A stretch of DNA of 64,000 bases from Nostocoides sp. (GTDB taxonomy: Bacteria; Actinomycetota; Actinomycetes; Actinomycetales; Dermatophilaceae). Below, one piece after another: positions 42,420 to 50,972 of the stretch (its first letter is position 1; every line of letters starts with the position of its first letter). The notes beneath the pieces were generated by a model that saw nothing but the letters and a program-made list of their open reading frames with translations, had not been told where the DNA came from and searched no databases. The stretch spans positions 372,001-436,000 of the forward strand of contig JADJVJ010000006.1 in NCBI GenBank assembly GCA_016716625.1. Direction: 5' to 3'. Position numbers and translations under genes: made by a program.

Positions 42420-42454
42420 GTTATCCACAGGCCGCCAGGGGGGGTGTGGATAAC
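42420..42454. promoter_or_regulatory. Inverted pair of consensus DnaA boxes
   Basis: GTTATCCACA (42420-42429) and TGTGGATAAC (42445-42454) form a perfect 10-bp inverted repeat around 15 bases. Each contains the 9-mer TTATCCACA, the strict DnaA box. They stand between the divergent Nudix and WXG100 genes, whose promoters they may control. No dnaA, dnaN or rpmH is near, so this is not the origin as usually organised. Confidence 0.7.
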
Positions 42455-42535
42455 TTCGAGGGGTGACGTCGCCATCGTGCAACGCTCCTCCCTAGTCGGC
42501 TGTCATCTCGACGGCCCATCCGAAGGAGGCTTGAA

Positions 42536-42826
42536 ATGGCCGTTCAGTTCCAGGTCGACACCGAGCGGATCAGCGCCGCGGCCGGTGACATCGCCCGAAT
42601 CTCCGGTGATATCGAGTCCCAGGTCGGGGCCATGATGTCCCGGCTCACGGCTCTCCAGGACGCCTGGAGCGGCAGCGCGTCCGCCCAGTTCCAGGGCGTC
42701 GTTGGCCAGTGGCAGGCCGCGCAGCGCCAGGTCCGCGAGGCCCTCGATGACGTGGGCCGAGTGCTGTCCGCCGCGGGGGTGCAGTACGCGGAGACCGAGG
42801 CGGCCGCGGTGCGGCTGTTCTCCTGA
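42536..42826 (+). CDS. WXG100 (ESAT-6-like) protein
   Basis: 96 residues, predicted helical hairpin with the WSG turn in LQDAWSGSASAQFQGVV at residue 41, the WXG100 hallmark. AAGGAGG precedes the ATG at good spacing. Such proteins are secreted as dimers by type VII systems and end in YxxxD/E-like signals; here YAETE is present near the C-terminus. No EccC ATPase or other type VII component is in the window, so the secretion route is unknown. Confidence 0.92.
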   Translation: MAVQFQVDTERISAAAGDIARISGDIESQVGAMMSRLTALQDAWSGSASAQFQGVVGQWQAAQRQVREALDDVGRVLSAAGVQYAETEAAAVRLFS

Positions 42827-42865
42827 TCAGGACGCCGGTGCGGCCGAGCCGGGTGACGCGGCCGG

Positions 42866-45499
42866 CTACTCCGAGGCGATCGCCCGAAGGATGTCGACCT
42901 TGGCCGCCCGGCGGCCGGGGATGACGGCCGCGGCCACCCCCACGGCCGCCGCCACCACGACGAAGAAGGCGAGCTGCCAGCCCGGGATGGCCAGGACCTC
43001 CAGGCCGTCCTCACGCAGCGAAGAGCGGATGGCGATCCCGAAGGCGAGGCCGAGGACGACGCCGAGGACGGCACCGAGAACCGCGATGGTCACCGACTCC
43101 AGACGCACCATGGTGCGCACCTGGGTGCGCGCCATGCCCACGGCCCGGAGCAGCCCGAGCTCGCGGGTGCGTTCGACCACACTGAGCGCGAGCGTGTTGA
43201 CGATGCCGAGGATCGCGATGATGACGGCGAGCCCGAGAAGCGCGTAGACGATCGAGAGCAGCCGGTCGATCTGGGCGTGCTGGGCATCGGCGAGCTGGGT
43301 CTGGTTCTGCGCGGTCACCGTCGGCAGGTCCACGAGCACCCGATCGGCGGAGCGCTGCACGGCGACCTTGTCAGCGCCGGGTGCGGCCACGACATACAGG
43401 GCCCGCTCCGAGGGTGGCACACCGAGGGCATCGAAGCCGCCGAGGCTGAGGACGTAGTCGGAGGTCACGACCGCGTCCTTGAGATAGACCACGGTGATCG
43501 TGAGCCGGGTCTTCTGACCGGCGTAGACGACGTCCCACGCGGACCCGAGCGGCATGTTCGCCGACTCGGACATCTCGCTCGAGATGGCGATGGCCTGTGG
43601 CGTGAGATCGGACCAACGGCCCACCTGCAGGCGGGTCCGGGCGACCTCAGGGAAGGTCGCGGTGTCCAGGCCGAGGACGGTCTTGCGCTCGCCGTTGACC
43701 GTCATCGACGCCGACCGCACCCGGGTCACGCTCTGGACCCCGTCGATGTCGGCGATGGAGGTCGCGATGCTCGGGGAGAACGGCACGTTGCCGACCGCGC
43801 TTGCGATGACGAAGTCGGCGATGACGTCGCGAGAGATGGCCTGGTCGACTGTGGCCTTCATCGAGGCACCGAGGACGGACATCATGCTGACCAGGGCCAC
43901 CCCAATCATGAGGGCCGACGCGGTCGCGGCGGTGCGGCGCGGGTTGCGTCGGGTGTTTTGGTCGGCGAGCAGACCGACGGCTCCAGAGGAGCGCCGATAC
44001 AGCCGCCCCAGGCCGGCGATGACCGGACGACCGACAACGGGGCTGGTGAGGGCGGCGCCGAGGAGCACCAGGAGCGCACCGACCCCGAGGATCGTCGCCT
44101 GCCGGTCATCGGCGGCCAGAAGTGCGTACCCGGCGAGCCCGCCGCCGGTGAGCAGGAGCAGGACGCCCACGGCGAGCCGCCAGCGAAGACCCCCCTCGGC
44201 AAGCGCAACGTCGTCCCGCATGGCCGCCACCGGCGGAATCCTGCCGGCCCGCCGGGCCGGGAGATACGCCGAGACCAGGGTGACGATCAGACCCACGGCG
44301 AATGCGGCGATCGGGGTGCGTGGAAGGAAGACCAGGGCCGTCTCGGAGAGGTCGATTCCGGCCCGGCTGAACACGGCCTTGATGCCCAGGGCGAGGAGAA
44401 CGCCGAGGCCAAGCCCGGCAGCGGACCCCAGGACGGCGACAACGAGAGCCTCGATGAGGACCGTCGAGGTGACCTGCCGGCGACTGGCCCCGAGCGCGCG
44501 GAGCAGAGCAAGTTCACGGCTGCGCTGCGCCACGAGGATCGCGAAGGTGTTGACGATGATGAACCCACCGACGACGAGGGCGATCGCCGCGAAGACGAGC
44601 AGGATGTCATTGATGAAACCGATGATCGTGGCGATCCGGTTCGCCGCGCGGGCGGCGGACTCCTCGCCGGTCTCGACGACATATCCCTGGGCCGGCAGCG
44701 CTGCGATGGCTGCTTGTTTGAGCTGAGCCTGGCTCACGCCGGGAGTTGCCGTCACCCAGATCGCGTTGTAGACGTCTCGGCCGCCCTGGAAGAGCGCCTG
44801 AGCCCAGTCCTTGTCCACGACGACGAGGCTGGCTCCGATGAGCCCACCGCCACCAAAGGTTGCCGTGCCGACGAGTCGAGCCTCGACCCGGGCGCGTTGA
44901 CCGGCCGTGATGAGCGGGACCTTCTCGCCGATGACGTAGCCGGCCCGCTCCGCTGTGGCGACATCGAGCACGACCTCGTCGGCGGCGCTCGGCCAGCGCC
45001 CGAGCCGCACGGTGCCGAACTCCACGCCACCCGAGGCCGGCGCGGTCGAGTAATCGATGGCGATACCCGGGGCCCCCTTGCCGCCGACGATCTTGCCGTC
45101 CCGTCCGACCACGAAGGTCCCGTAGTTGACGATCCGACCGTCCGCGCGCGCAGCCCCCGGGAGGCCGGCCATGGAGCCCAAGACCGTAGCCGGGACGGTG
45201 AGGTTCGCCGCGTTGGCGCCGCCGCCGCCGCCGTCCCCTCCCTGTCCGCCACCGCTGCCACCGCCCCCGGACCCATCGCCGGCCCCACCGCCACCGCCGG
45301 CCTCGGCGGCGGCCCGGGCGTCGGCTCGGACGACGACATCACCGAATGCCCCCGAAGAGAGGCCCTGGAAGGCGCGCTCAAGGGTGTCGGTGAACACGAA
45401 GGACCCGGTGACGAACGCCACCCCGAAAACGATCGAGACCGCGCTGAGGATGAGCCGGACCCGGCGCGCGAGCAGGCTCTTCAGACTGGAGCGAAACAC
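42866..45499 (-). CDS. FtsX-like ABC transporter permease (MacB type, duplicated)
   Basis: 877 residues with two FtsX domains and about eight membrane helices: one near the N-terminus, three at about residues 280-400, two near 430-480, and three at the C-terminus (TRELGLLRAVGMARTQVRTMV lies between them). The first periplasmic part contains a Gly-rich run encoded by 45217-45310. With the ATPase upstream, four bases away, it forms a lipid or peptide exporter of the LolCDE/MacB class. The substrate is unknown. Confidence 0.9.
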   Translation of the reverse strand: MFRSSLKSLLARRVRLILSAVSIVFGVAFVTGSFVFTDTLERAFQGLSSGAFGDVVVRADARAAAEAGGGGGAGDGSGGGGSGGGQGGDGGGGGANAANLTVPATVLGSMAGLPGAARADGRIVNYGTFVVGRDGKIVGGKGAPGIAIDYSTAPASGGVEFGTVRLGRWPSAADEVVLDVATAERAGYVIGEKVPLITAGQRARVEARLVGTATFGGGGLIGASLVVVDKDWAQALFQGGRDVYNAIWVTATPGVSQAQLKQAAIAALPAQGYVVETGEESAARAANRIATIIGFINDILLVFAAIALVVGGFIIVNTFAILVAQRSRELALLRALGASRRQVTSTVLIEALVVAVLGSAAGLGLGVLLALGIKAVFSRAGIDLSETALVFLPRTPIAAFAVGLIVTLVSAYLPARRAGRIPPVAAMRDDVALAEGGLRWRLAVGVLLLLTGGGLAGYALLAADDRQATILGVGALLVLLGAALTSPVVGRPVIAGLGRLYRRSSGAVGLLADQNTRRNPRRTAATASALMIGVALVSMMSVLGASMKATVDQAISRDVIADFVIASAVGNVPFSPSIATSIADIDGVQSVTRVRSASMTVNGERKTVLGLDTATFPEVARTRLQVGRWSDLTPQAIAISSEMSESANMPLGSAWDVVYAGQKTRLTITVVYLKDAVVTSDYVLSLGGFDALGVPPSERALYVVAAPGADKVAVQRSADRVLVDLPTVTAQNQTQLADAQHAQIDRLLSIVYALLGLAVIIAILGIVNTLALSVVERTRELGLLRAVGMARTQVRTMVRLESVTIAVLGAVLGVVLGLAFGIAIRSSLREDGLEVLAIPGWQLAFFVVVAAAVGVAAAVIPGRRAAKVDILRAIASE

Positions 45500-45503
45500 C
45501 GGC

Positions 45504-46283
45504 TCAGACCGCCAGACGCGGGTCGAGCTGGCGCATCCGGGCCAGCACGCTCTCCGTGGTCGGGTCGCGGAGCTCGTCGACGATGCGGCCGTCGGCGAGG
45601 AAGACGACCCGGTCGGTCCAGCTCGCCGCGACCGGGTCGTGGGTCACCATGACAACGGTCTGCGTGTGGGTATCGACGACCTTGCGGAGGAAGCCGAGGA
45701 CCTCGGCCCCGGAGGTCGAGTCGAGGTTGCCGGTCGGTTCGTCGGCGAAGACGATGTCCGGCCGGGAAACCAGGGCGCGGGCGCAGGCGACCCGCTGCTG
45801 TTGGCCGCCGGAGAGTTCGCCGGGGCGGTGCGTGAGCCGATCCCGTAGCCCGACGGTGTCGATGACCTCGTCGAACCACGCCGGGTCCGGCCGCCGACCG
45901 GCGATGGCCAGCGGCAGCAGGATGTTCTCCTCGGCGTTGAGCGTCGGCACGAGGTTGAAGGCCTGAAACACGAAGCCGATCCGGTCCCGGCGCAGCTCGG
46001 TCAGCGCTCGTTCCTTGAGCGCGGTGATCTCGGTGTCGCCGATCCGGATCCGTCCGGAGGTCACCGAGTCGAGCCCGGCGGCACAGTGCATGAGGGTCGA
46101 CTTGCCCGACCCCGACGGTCCCATGATCGCGGTGAACTCCCCGGCAGCGATGTCGAGCGAGACCTCGCGCAGGGCGTGGACCTGCATCTCACCGGAACCG
46201 TAGACCTTGGTCACCGACTCCACCGCGGCGGCGGGAGCGGGCTCGGCGAGGGTGCTGTGGTGGCTGGGGGCGGTCGCGGGCAT
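45504..46283 (-). CDS. ABC transporter ATP-binding protein (MacB/LolD type)
   Basis: 259 residues. Walker A GPSGSGKST, Q-loop in VFQAFNLVPTLN, signature LSGGQQQRVACARAL, and Walker B DIVFADEPTGNLDS, with the terminal DPRLAV. Members power FtsX-type mechanotransmission rather than classical transport. TAGCCT at 46294-46289 stands five bases before the ATG. The groEL terminator lies just upstream, separating the units. Confidence 0.95.
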   Translation of the reverse strand: MPATAPSHHSTLAEPAPAAAVESVTKVYGSGEMQVHALREVSLDIAAGEFTAIMGPSGSGKSTLMHCAAGLDSVTSGRIRIGDTEITALKERALTELRRDRIGFVFQAFNLVPTLNAEENILLPLAIAGRRPDPAWFDEVIDTVGLRDRLTHRPGELSGGQQQRVACARALVSRPDIVFADEPTGNLDSTSGAEVLGFLRKVVDTHTQTVVMVTHDPVAASWTDRVVFLADGRIVDELRDPTTESVLARMRQLDPRLAV

Positions 46284-46335
46284 GGTGCAGGCTAACTCAA
46301 CAAACTGAACCCTTCGCGCAGCGTCCGCGGGACGG

Positions 46336-46374
46336 CGAAGGGCCGGTATGCCGTGACGGCATACCGGCCCTTCG
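46336..46374. terminator. groEL terminator made of an inverted pair of GTATGCCGT
   Basis: A perfect inverted repeat of 19-nt arms (46336-46354 and 46356-46374) around one base. Each arm contains CCGGTATGCCGT or its complement. The arms could pair as a 17-18 bp hairpin with the loop opened. It lies 36 bases beyond the groEL stop and upstream of the ABC unit. Confidence 0.8.
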
Positions 46375-46409
46375 ATGCCACCTGAAGGAGAGGTGACGGG
46401 CGCGCGGGC

Positions 46410-48038
46410 TCAGAAGCCCATGCCTCCCATGTCGTCGCCACCACCGGGCATGGCCGGTGCGGCCTTTTCCGGCTTATCGGCGATGACGGCCTCGGTGGTG
46501 AGGAAGAGCGCCGCAATGGAGGCGGCGTTCTGCAGGGCCGACCGGGTCACCTTGGCGGGGTCGATGATCCCGGCCTTGATGAGGTCGACGTACTCGCCGG
46601 TGGCCGCGTTGAGGCCGAAACCGGGCTCCATGTGGGAGACCTTCTCGGCGACGACTCCGCCCTCGAGACCGGCGTTGATGGCGATCTGCTTGAGCGGGGC
46701 CTCGATGGCCACCCGGACGATGTTGGCTCCGACGGCCTCCTCGCCCTCGAGTGAGAGCTCGGCGAAGGCCACCTTGCCGGCCTGGATGAGGGCCACGCCA
46801 CCACCGGCGACGATGCCCTCCTCGACGGCCGCCTTGGCGTTGCGGACGGCGTCCTCGATGCGGTGCTTGCGCTCCTTGAGCTCGACCTCGGTGGCCGCGC
46901 CCGCCTTGATGACGGCGACGCCGCCGGCGAGCTTGGCGAGCCGCTCCTGGAGCTTCTCGCGGTCGTAGTCGGAGTCCGTCTTCTCGATCTCGGCGCGGAT
47001 CTGGTTCACCCGACCGGAGATCTGGTCCTGGTCACCGGCACCCTCGACGATGGTGGTCTCGTCCTTGCTGACGACGACCTTGCGGGCCTTGCCGAGCAGG
47101 TCGAGGTCCGCGGTGTCGAGCTTGAGGCCGACCTCCTCGGAGATGACCTGGCCGCCGGTGAGGATGGCGATGTCACCGAGCATGGCCTTGCGACGGTCGC
47201 CGAAGCCGGGGGCCTTGACGGCGATCGACTTGAAGGTGCCGCGGATCTTGTTGACGACCAGCGTGGAGAGTGCCTCGCCCTCGACGTCCTCGGAGATGAT
47301 GAGCAGCGGCTTGCCGGACTGCATGACCTTCTCCAGGAGCGGCAGCAGGTCCTTGATCGAGCCGATCTTGGAGTTGGCGATGAGGATGTAGGGGTCCTCG
47401 AGCACGGCTTCCATGCGCTCGGCGTCGGTGACGAAGTAGTGGCTGATGTAGCCCTTGTCGAACCGCATGCCTTCGGTGAGCTCGAGCTCGAGGCCGAAGG
47501 TGTTGGACTCCTCGACGGTGATGACGCCTTCCTTGCCGACCTTGTCCATGGCCTCGGCGATCATGTCGCCGATCTGGGGGTCCGCGGCGGAGATCGAGGC
47601 GGTGGCAGCGATCTGCTCCCTGGTCTCGACGTCCTTGGCACCGGCGAGCAGGGCGTTCGACACGGCCTCGACGGCCTTCTCGATGCCGCGCTTGAGGGCC
47701 ATCGGGTTGGCACCGGCGGCGACGTTGCGCAGACCCTCGCGCACGAGCGCCTGGGCGAGCACGGTGGCCGTCGTCGTGCCGTCACCGGCGACGTCGTCGG
47801 TCTTCTTGGCGACCTCCTTGACGAGCTCGGCGCCAATCTTCTCGTAGGGGTCGTCGAGCTCGATCTCCTTGGCGATGGAGACACCGTCGTTGGTGATCGT
47901 CGGCGCACCCCACTTCTTCTCGAGCACGACGTTGCGGCCCTTGGGGCCGAGGGTCACCTTGACGGCGTCGGCGAGGGTGTTCATCCCCCGCTCGAGACCG
48001 CGGCGAGCCTCTTCATCAAAGGCGATCATCTTGGCCAT
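46410..48038 (-). CDS. groEL: 60-kDa chaperonin GroEL
   Basis: 542 residues from ATG 48038. Family landmarks are LGPKGRNVVLEKKWGAPTITNDG, GDGTTTATVLAQ, and the flexible C-terminus ending GGGDDMGGMGF. GroEL folds proteins in an ATP-driven ring with GroES, which is not in this window. A lone groEL with a Gly-Met tail matches GroEL2 of actinobacteria, the essential copy. Two CIRCE operators upstream point to HrcA repression and heat induction. Confidence 0.98.
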   Translation of the reverse strand: MAKMIAFDEEARRGLERGMNTLADAVKVTLGPKGRNVVLEKKWGAPTITNDGVSIAKEIELDDPYEKIGAELVKEVAKKTDDVAGDGTTTATVLAQALVREGLRNVAAGANPMALKRGIEKAVEAVSNALLAGAKDVETREQIAATASISAADPQIGDMIAEAMDKVGKEGVITVEESNTFGLELELTEGMRFDKGYISHYFVTDAERMEAVLEDPYILIANSKIGSIKDLLPLLEKVMQSGKPLLIISEDVEGEALSTLVVNKIRGTFKSIAVKAPGFGDRRKAMLGDIAILTGGQVISEEVGLKLDTADLDLLGKARKVVVSKDETTIVEGAGDQDQISGRVNQIRAEIEKTDSDYDREKLQERLAKLAGGVAVIKAGAATEVELKERKHRIEDAVRNAKAAVEEGIVAGGGVALIQAGKVAFAELSLEGEEAVGANIVRVAIEAPLKQIAINAGLEGGVVAEKVSHMEPGFGLNAATGEYVDLIKAGIIDPAKVTRSALQNAASIAALFLTTEAVIADKPEKAAPAMPGGGDDMGGMGF

Positions 48039-48154
48039 TGGGTGGGTTCCTCTGGGCGTTCGAAGGTGGGACCGGCTGGTGCCCGCGACGGACGAGTCGG
48101 TATGCCGTCGGCTCACGTCGCCGGGGCCACCCACCCTCACCGGGCCGGTCGGAT

Positions 48155-48181
48155 CTGTCACTCTCGGGACGAGAGTGCTAA
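48155..48181 (-). promoter_or_regulatory. CIRCE operator 1 (promoter-proximal)
   Basis: Minus strand TTAGCACTC-N9-GAGTGACAG, matching the CIRCE consensus TTAGCACTC-N9-GAGTGCTAA in the first arm fully and in the second arm for six of nine bases. It is the binding site of the repressor HrcA. It lies about 117 bases upstream of the groEL start. Confidence 0.85.
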
Positions 48182-48189
48182 CGCCATTA

Positions 48190-48216
48190 TTGGCACTCGC
48201 CCCCCGAGAGTGCAAA
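48190..48216 (-). promoter_or_regulatory. CIRCE operator 2 (upstream)
   Basis: Minus strand TTTGCACTC-N9-GAGTGCCAA, eight of nine bases matching in each arm. It is 8 bases from operator 1, with AATAAT between them as a candidate -10. Other members of this clade often show one or two CIRCE copies at groEL2. Confidence 0.8.
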
Positions 48217-48354
48217 CGCGAGGTCACGGCATACGGGTGCCGCCGCCGGCTCTTCCTGCCTCGGCGATGGGGAAAGGTGAACGGAAGATGAACAAACCCT
48301 TTCGGTGACCCCTCTGTCTGGTGTCCGGGAGATGGCGGGCGACACACTTTCGCC

Positions 48355-49650
48355 GTGGATGCTGCAACCCTGACTCTCGTGCTGGTCATCGTCACCGCAC
48401 TGGCCTTCGACTTCACGAACGGATTCCACGACACCGCGAACGCCATGGCGGCGTCGATCTCGACCGGGGCCCTCAAGCCCAAGGCCGCGGTCGCGCTCTC
48501 CGCCGTCCTCAACCTCGTCGGAGCGTTCCTCTCCGTCGAGGTGGCGCTCACCGTGTCGAACGCCGTCGTGAAGATCCAGAACAAAGATGGTTCGCCCATC
48601 GATGCGCTTGCCGCCAACGGCGGCCAACAACTCCTCTTCATCGTCCTCGGCGGTCTCGTCGGCGGCATCATCTGGAACCTGTTCACCTGGCTTCTCGGCC
48701 TGCCCAGCTCGAGCTCACACGCCCTTCTCGGTGGTCTCACCGGGGCGGCCGTCGCGGCCCTGGGCTGGAGCGGCGCGAAGTGGAACGGTGACGGCACCAA
48801 GCTCGACGGCATCATCGGCAAGATCCTGCTCCCGAGCTTCCTCTCGCCGATCATCGCCCTGAGCGTGGCCTTCCTCGGTTGTTGGCTCGTGCACAAGATC
48901 ACCAACGGGATCGCGCACAAGCTCAATGACCGCCACTTCCGCTGGGGTCAGATCGGCAGCGCCTCGCTGGTCTCGCTCGCCCACGGCACGAACGATGCCC
49001 AGAAGACCATGGGGGTGATGACCCTCGCCCTGCTCGCCAGCGGCCACTGGAGCGACACCCACGCGGTCCCGGTGTGGGTCAAGGTCTCCGCGGCCTTCGC
49101 CATCGCGCTGGGTACCTACCTCGGGGGCTGGCGGATCATCCGCACCCTCGGCAAGGGCCTGGTCGACATCACCCCACGGCAGGGGATGGCCTCCGACGGC
49201 TCGACCGCGGCGGTGCTCATGGCCGCCTCGCACCTCGGGTTCGCGCTGTCCACGACGCATGTGGCGACCGGCTCGGTCCTCGGTGGCGGTCTCGGTCGAG
49301 GCACGCACGTGCGGTGGAACACCGCCGGCCGCATGGTCACCGCCTGGGCGACGACCTTCCCGCTCGCCGGCCTCGTCGGGGCCATCATGTACTGGATCGG
49401 GCACGGCATCGGCGGCGCCTTCGGCGCCATCGTGGTCTTCCTTCTGCTGTGCTCCGCCTCCGGCTACATGTACGTGCGCAGCCAACAGGCCAAGGTCGAC
49501 CACTCCAACGTCACCGACGAATGGGACCGGCCGCAGGACATCCTCGAGCAGCACGAACCCGACGAAGTGGGCACCCACGAGGTACCCCTGCGCGATCACG
49601 AGGACCTGGCCCCGGCCACCTCGCCCACTCCGCCCACTTCGAGCCACTGA
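48355..49650 (+). CDS. pit: Low-affinity inorganic phosphate transporter (Pit family)
   Basis: 431 residues from GTG. The duplicated PiT signature is visible as DFTNGFHDTANAMAASISTGAL near residue 20 and later ALAHGTNDAQKTMG with GSASLVSL. About eleven membrane helices are present. It imports metal-phosphate with protons. The following two genes belong to the same unit, as in Mycobacterium tuberculosis (Rv0545c-Rv0544c-Rv0543c). The start has no TANNNT at leaderless distance. Confidence 0.94.
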   Translation: MDAATLTLVLVIVTALAFDFTNGFHDTANAMAASISTGALKPKAAVALSAVLNLVGAFLSVEVALTVSNAVVKIQNKDGSPIDALAANGGQQLLFIVLGGLVGGIIWNLFTWLLGLPSSSSHALLGGLTGAAVAALGWSGAKWNGDGTKLDGIIGKILLPSFLSPIIALSVAFLGCWLVHKITNGIAHKLNDRHFRWGQIGSASLVSLAHGTNDAQKTMGVMTLALLASGHWSDTHAVPVWVKVSAAFAIALGTYLGGWRIIRTLGKGLVDITPRQGMASDGSTAAVLMAASHLGFALSTTHVATGSVLGGGLGRGTHVRWNTAGRMVTAWATTFPLAGLVGAIMYWIGHGIGGAFGAIVVFLLLCSASGYMYVRSQQAKVDHSNVTDEWDRPQDILEQHEPDEVGTHEVPLRDHEDLAPATSPTPPTSSH

Positions 49651-49662
49651 TCGGAGCCTGAC

Positions 49663-49983
49663 GTGAACACCATCAATCTCGCCCTCAAGGGCGCGTGGAG
49701 CGTCCTGTCCGCCGGGCTCATCTTCGGCGCCGGTATGCCGGTCATCTACGCCCTCGCGATCCGCCTGCTCTCGGTCGGCTCGACGGAGTCGGTTGGCGCC
49801 GACGGCGACACCCAGATGCACACGACCGGGCTTGGCAGGGCGCTGATGACCCTGCTCATGCTCGTCATCGTCATCGCCGTCGCGCTCGGCATCCTCATCA
49901 TCCTGGGCTCCGGCCTGGGCAAGGTCGTCCAGTTCGGTGGCGACTTCCCCTGGGTCGAGCTCGTCCCGAAGAAGAAGAAGTAA
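49663..49983 (+). CDS. Two-span membrane protein of the pit operon
   Basis: 106 residues. Hydrophobic segments near residues 8-28 (AWSVLSAGLIFGAGMPVIYAL) and 63-86 (LMTLLMLVIVIAVALGILIIL) flank a polar loop, and the tail is KKKK. It starts 12 bases after pit and ends 16 bases before the DUF3349 gene. The position corresponds to Rv0544c of M. tuberculosis. The function is unknown; perhaps it is a phosphate-transport accessory. Confidence 0.78.
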   Translation: MNTINLALKGAWSVLSAGLIFGAGMPVIYALAIRLLSVGSTESVGADGDTQMHTTGLGRALMTLLMLVIVIAVALGILIILGSGLGKVVQFGGDFPWVELVPKKKK

Positions 49984-49999
49984 GGAGCACAGGTATCTC

Positions 50000-50605
50000 A
50001 TGGTCGACTCCAACAGCCAGGTCATCGGCTGGGTCACTGAGGCGTACGGCGAGGGCGTCCCGTCAACGGACGCGGCCGCGCTCCTGTCGATCCTTCGCCA
50101 ACGACTCGGCTCCGGTCGAGCGATGCAGGTGGTCCTCCACCTCGTGGCCAACGGCACGGTGACCGCCGCAGATGCGGCCGCCGCCAGCACGCCCAGCACT
50201 CCACCGTCCCAGCTCGACCTGCGGCGGGTCGCAGCGCAGCTCGTCATGGGCGGGTGGCCGCTCAGTGCCCTCAGCGACGAGGACGAGGACGACGATACTG
50301 AAGAGGGTTCCTACCTCGGTCGGATCGTCTCCTGGCTTCGCGAGGGCTACCCGACAGGGGTTCCGGAACACGACTACGTGCCGCTGATCGCCCTGCTCAA
50401 CCGTCGCCTCACCCGAGGCGAGGTCAAGAAGGTCGCCAAGGCCCTGCGCCGGGGGACGATCGCCCCGGCCAGTGCGGACGACATTGCCGCCGCGATCACC
50501 GACCTCACCCACACCGAAGCGATCGAGGCCGACCTGGCCCGGGTTCGCGACCGGCTCACCGCCAAGGGCTGGCCGGTGGACTTCCCGGACCCCGACGCGA
50601 ACTGA
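50000..50605 (+). CDS. Tandem DUF3349 protein
   Basis: 201 residues from ATG 50000, with AAGGAG upstream. Two copies of the DUF3349 helical domain are seen: about residues 8-70 (GWVTEAYGEGVPSTDAAALLSIL) and 98-165 (SWLREGYPTGVPEHDYVPLIALL), joined by an acidic DEDEDDDTEE linker. Single-domain homologues include Rv0543c. The fold is known, the function is not. It is the last gene of the pit unit. Confidence 0.87.
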   Translation: MVDSNSQVIGWVTEAYGEGVPSTDAAALLSILRQRLGSGRAMQVVLHLVANGTVTAADAAAASTPSTPPSQLDLRRVAAQLVMGGWPLSALSDEDEDDDTEEGSYLGRIVSWLREGYPTGVPEHDYVPLIALLNRRLTRGEVKKVAKALRRGTIAPASADDIAAAITDLTHTEAIEADLARVRDRLTAKGWPVDFPDPDAN

Positions 50606-50623
50606 ACCGCTCGGACCTCACCC

Positions 50624-50668
50624 CACGCGTATGCCGTGTGCGCACCGCGCGCACACGGCATACGCGTG
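50624..50668. terminator. Bidirectional terminator made of an inverted pair of GTATGCCGT
   Basis: Perfect inverted repeat with 20-nt arms, 50624-50643 and 50649-50668, around ACCGC. Each arm contains CGTATGCCGTGTGCGC or its complement. It stands between the convergent DUF3349 and DUF3263 genes and can stop both transcripts. Confidence 0.88.
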
Positions 50669-50684
50669 TTCGGGTGCGGGCGGC

Positions 50685-50972
50685 TCAGACAGTGACGCCC
50701 AGGCGCCGGGCCGAGCGCACCCGCTGCCGGCTCGCGCGCATCCGGGCGAGCCGCTTCATGAGCATGGGGTCGTAGGCGATGGCCGCGGGGTCGTCGATGA
50801 GGGCGTTGAGGACCTGGTAGTAGCGGGTCGAGGAGAGGGCTGAAAGCTCCTTGATGGCCGTCTCCTTGGAGCCGGCGTACTTCCACCACTGCCGTTCGAA
50901 GTCGATGATCTCCCGGTCGCGTTCGGACAGGCCCTCGGCGAGGGTGACGATCTCCTGGCGGACGGCGTTCAC
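50685..50972 (-). CDS. DUF3263 protein
   Basis: 95 residues from GTG. GLSERDREIIDFERQWWKYAGSKETAI is the DUF3263 signature, followed by STRYYQVLNALIDDP and a basic C-terminus RLARMRASRQRVRSARRLG. Layout and charge suggest a small helical, possibly nucleic-acid-binding protein specific to actinobacteria. No experimental function is known to me. It is a single gene convergent with the pit unit. Confidence 0.9.
   Translation of the reverse strand: MNAVRQEIVTLAEGLSERDREIIDFERQWWKYAGSKETAIKELSALSSTRYYQVLNALIDDPAAIAYDPMLMKRLARMRASRQRVRSARRLGVTV

Noticed and set aside
42420..42454. Replication origin at the DnaA boxes
   Set aside because: Only two boxes, no AT-rich unwinding region, and none of dnaA, dnaN, recF, rpmH or parAB nearby.
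46336..46374. Regulatory operator for the ABC exporter
   Set aside because: The repeat is about 50 bases upstream of the ABC start, but its position after groEL, stem length and single-base spacer fit a terminator better.
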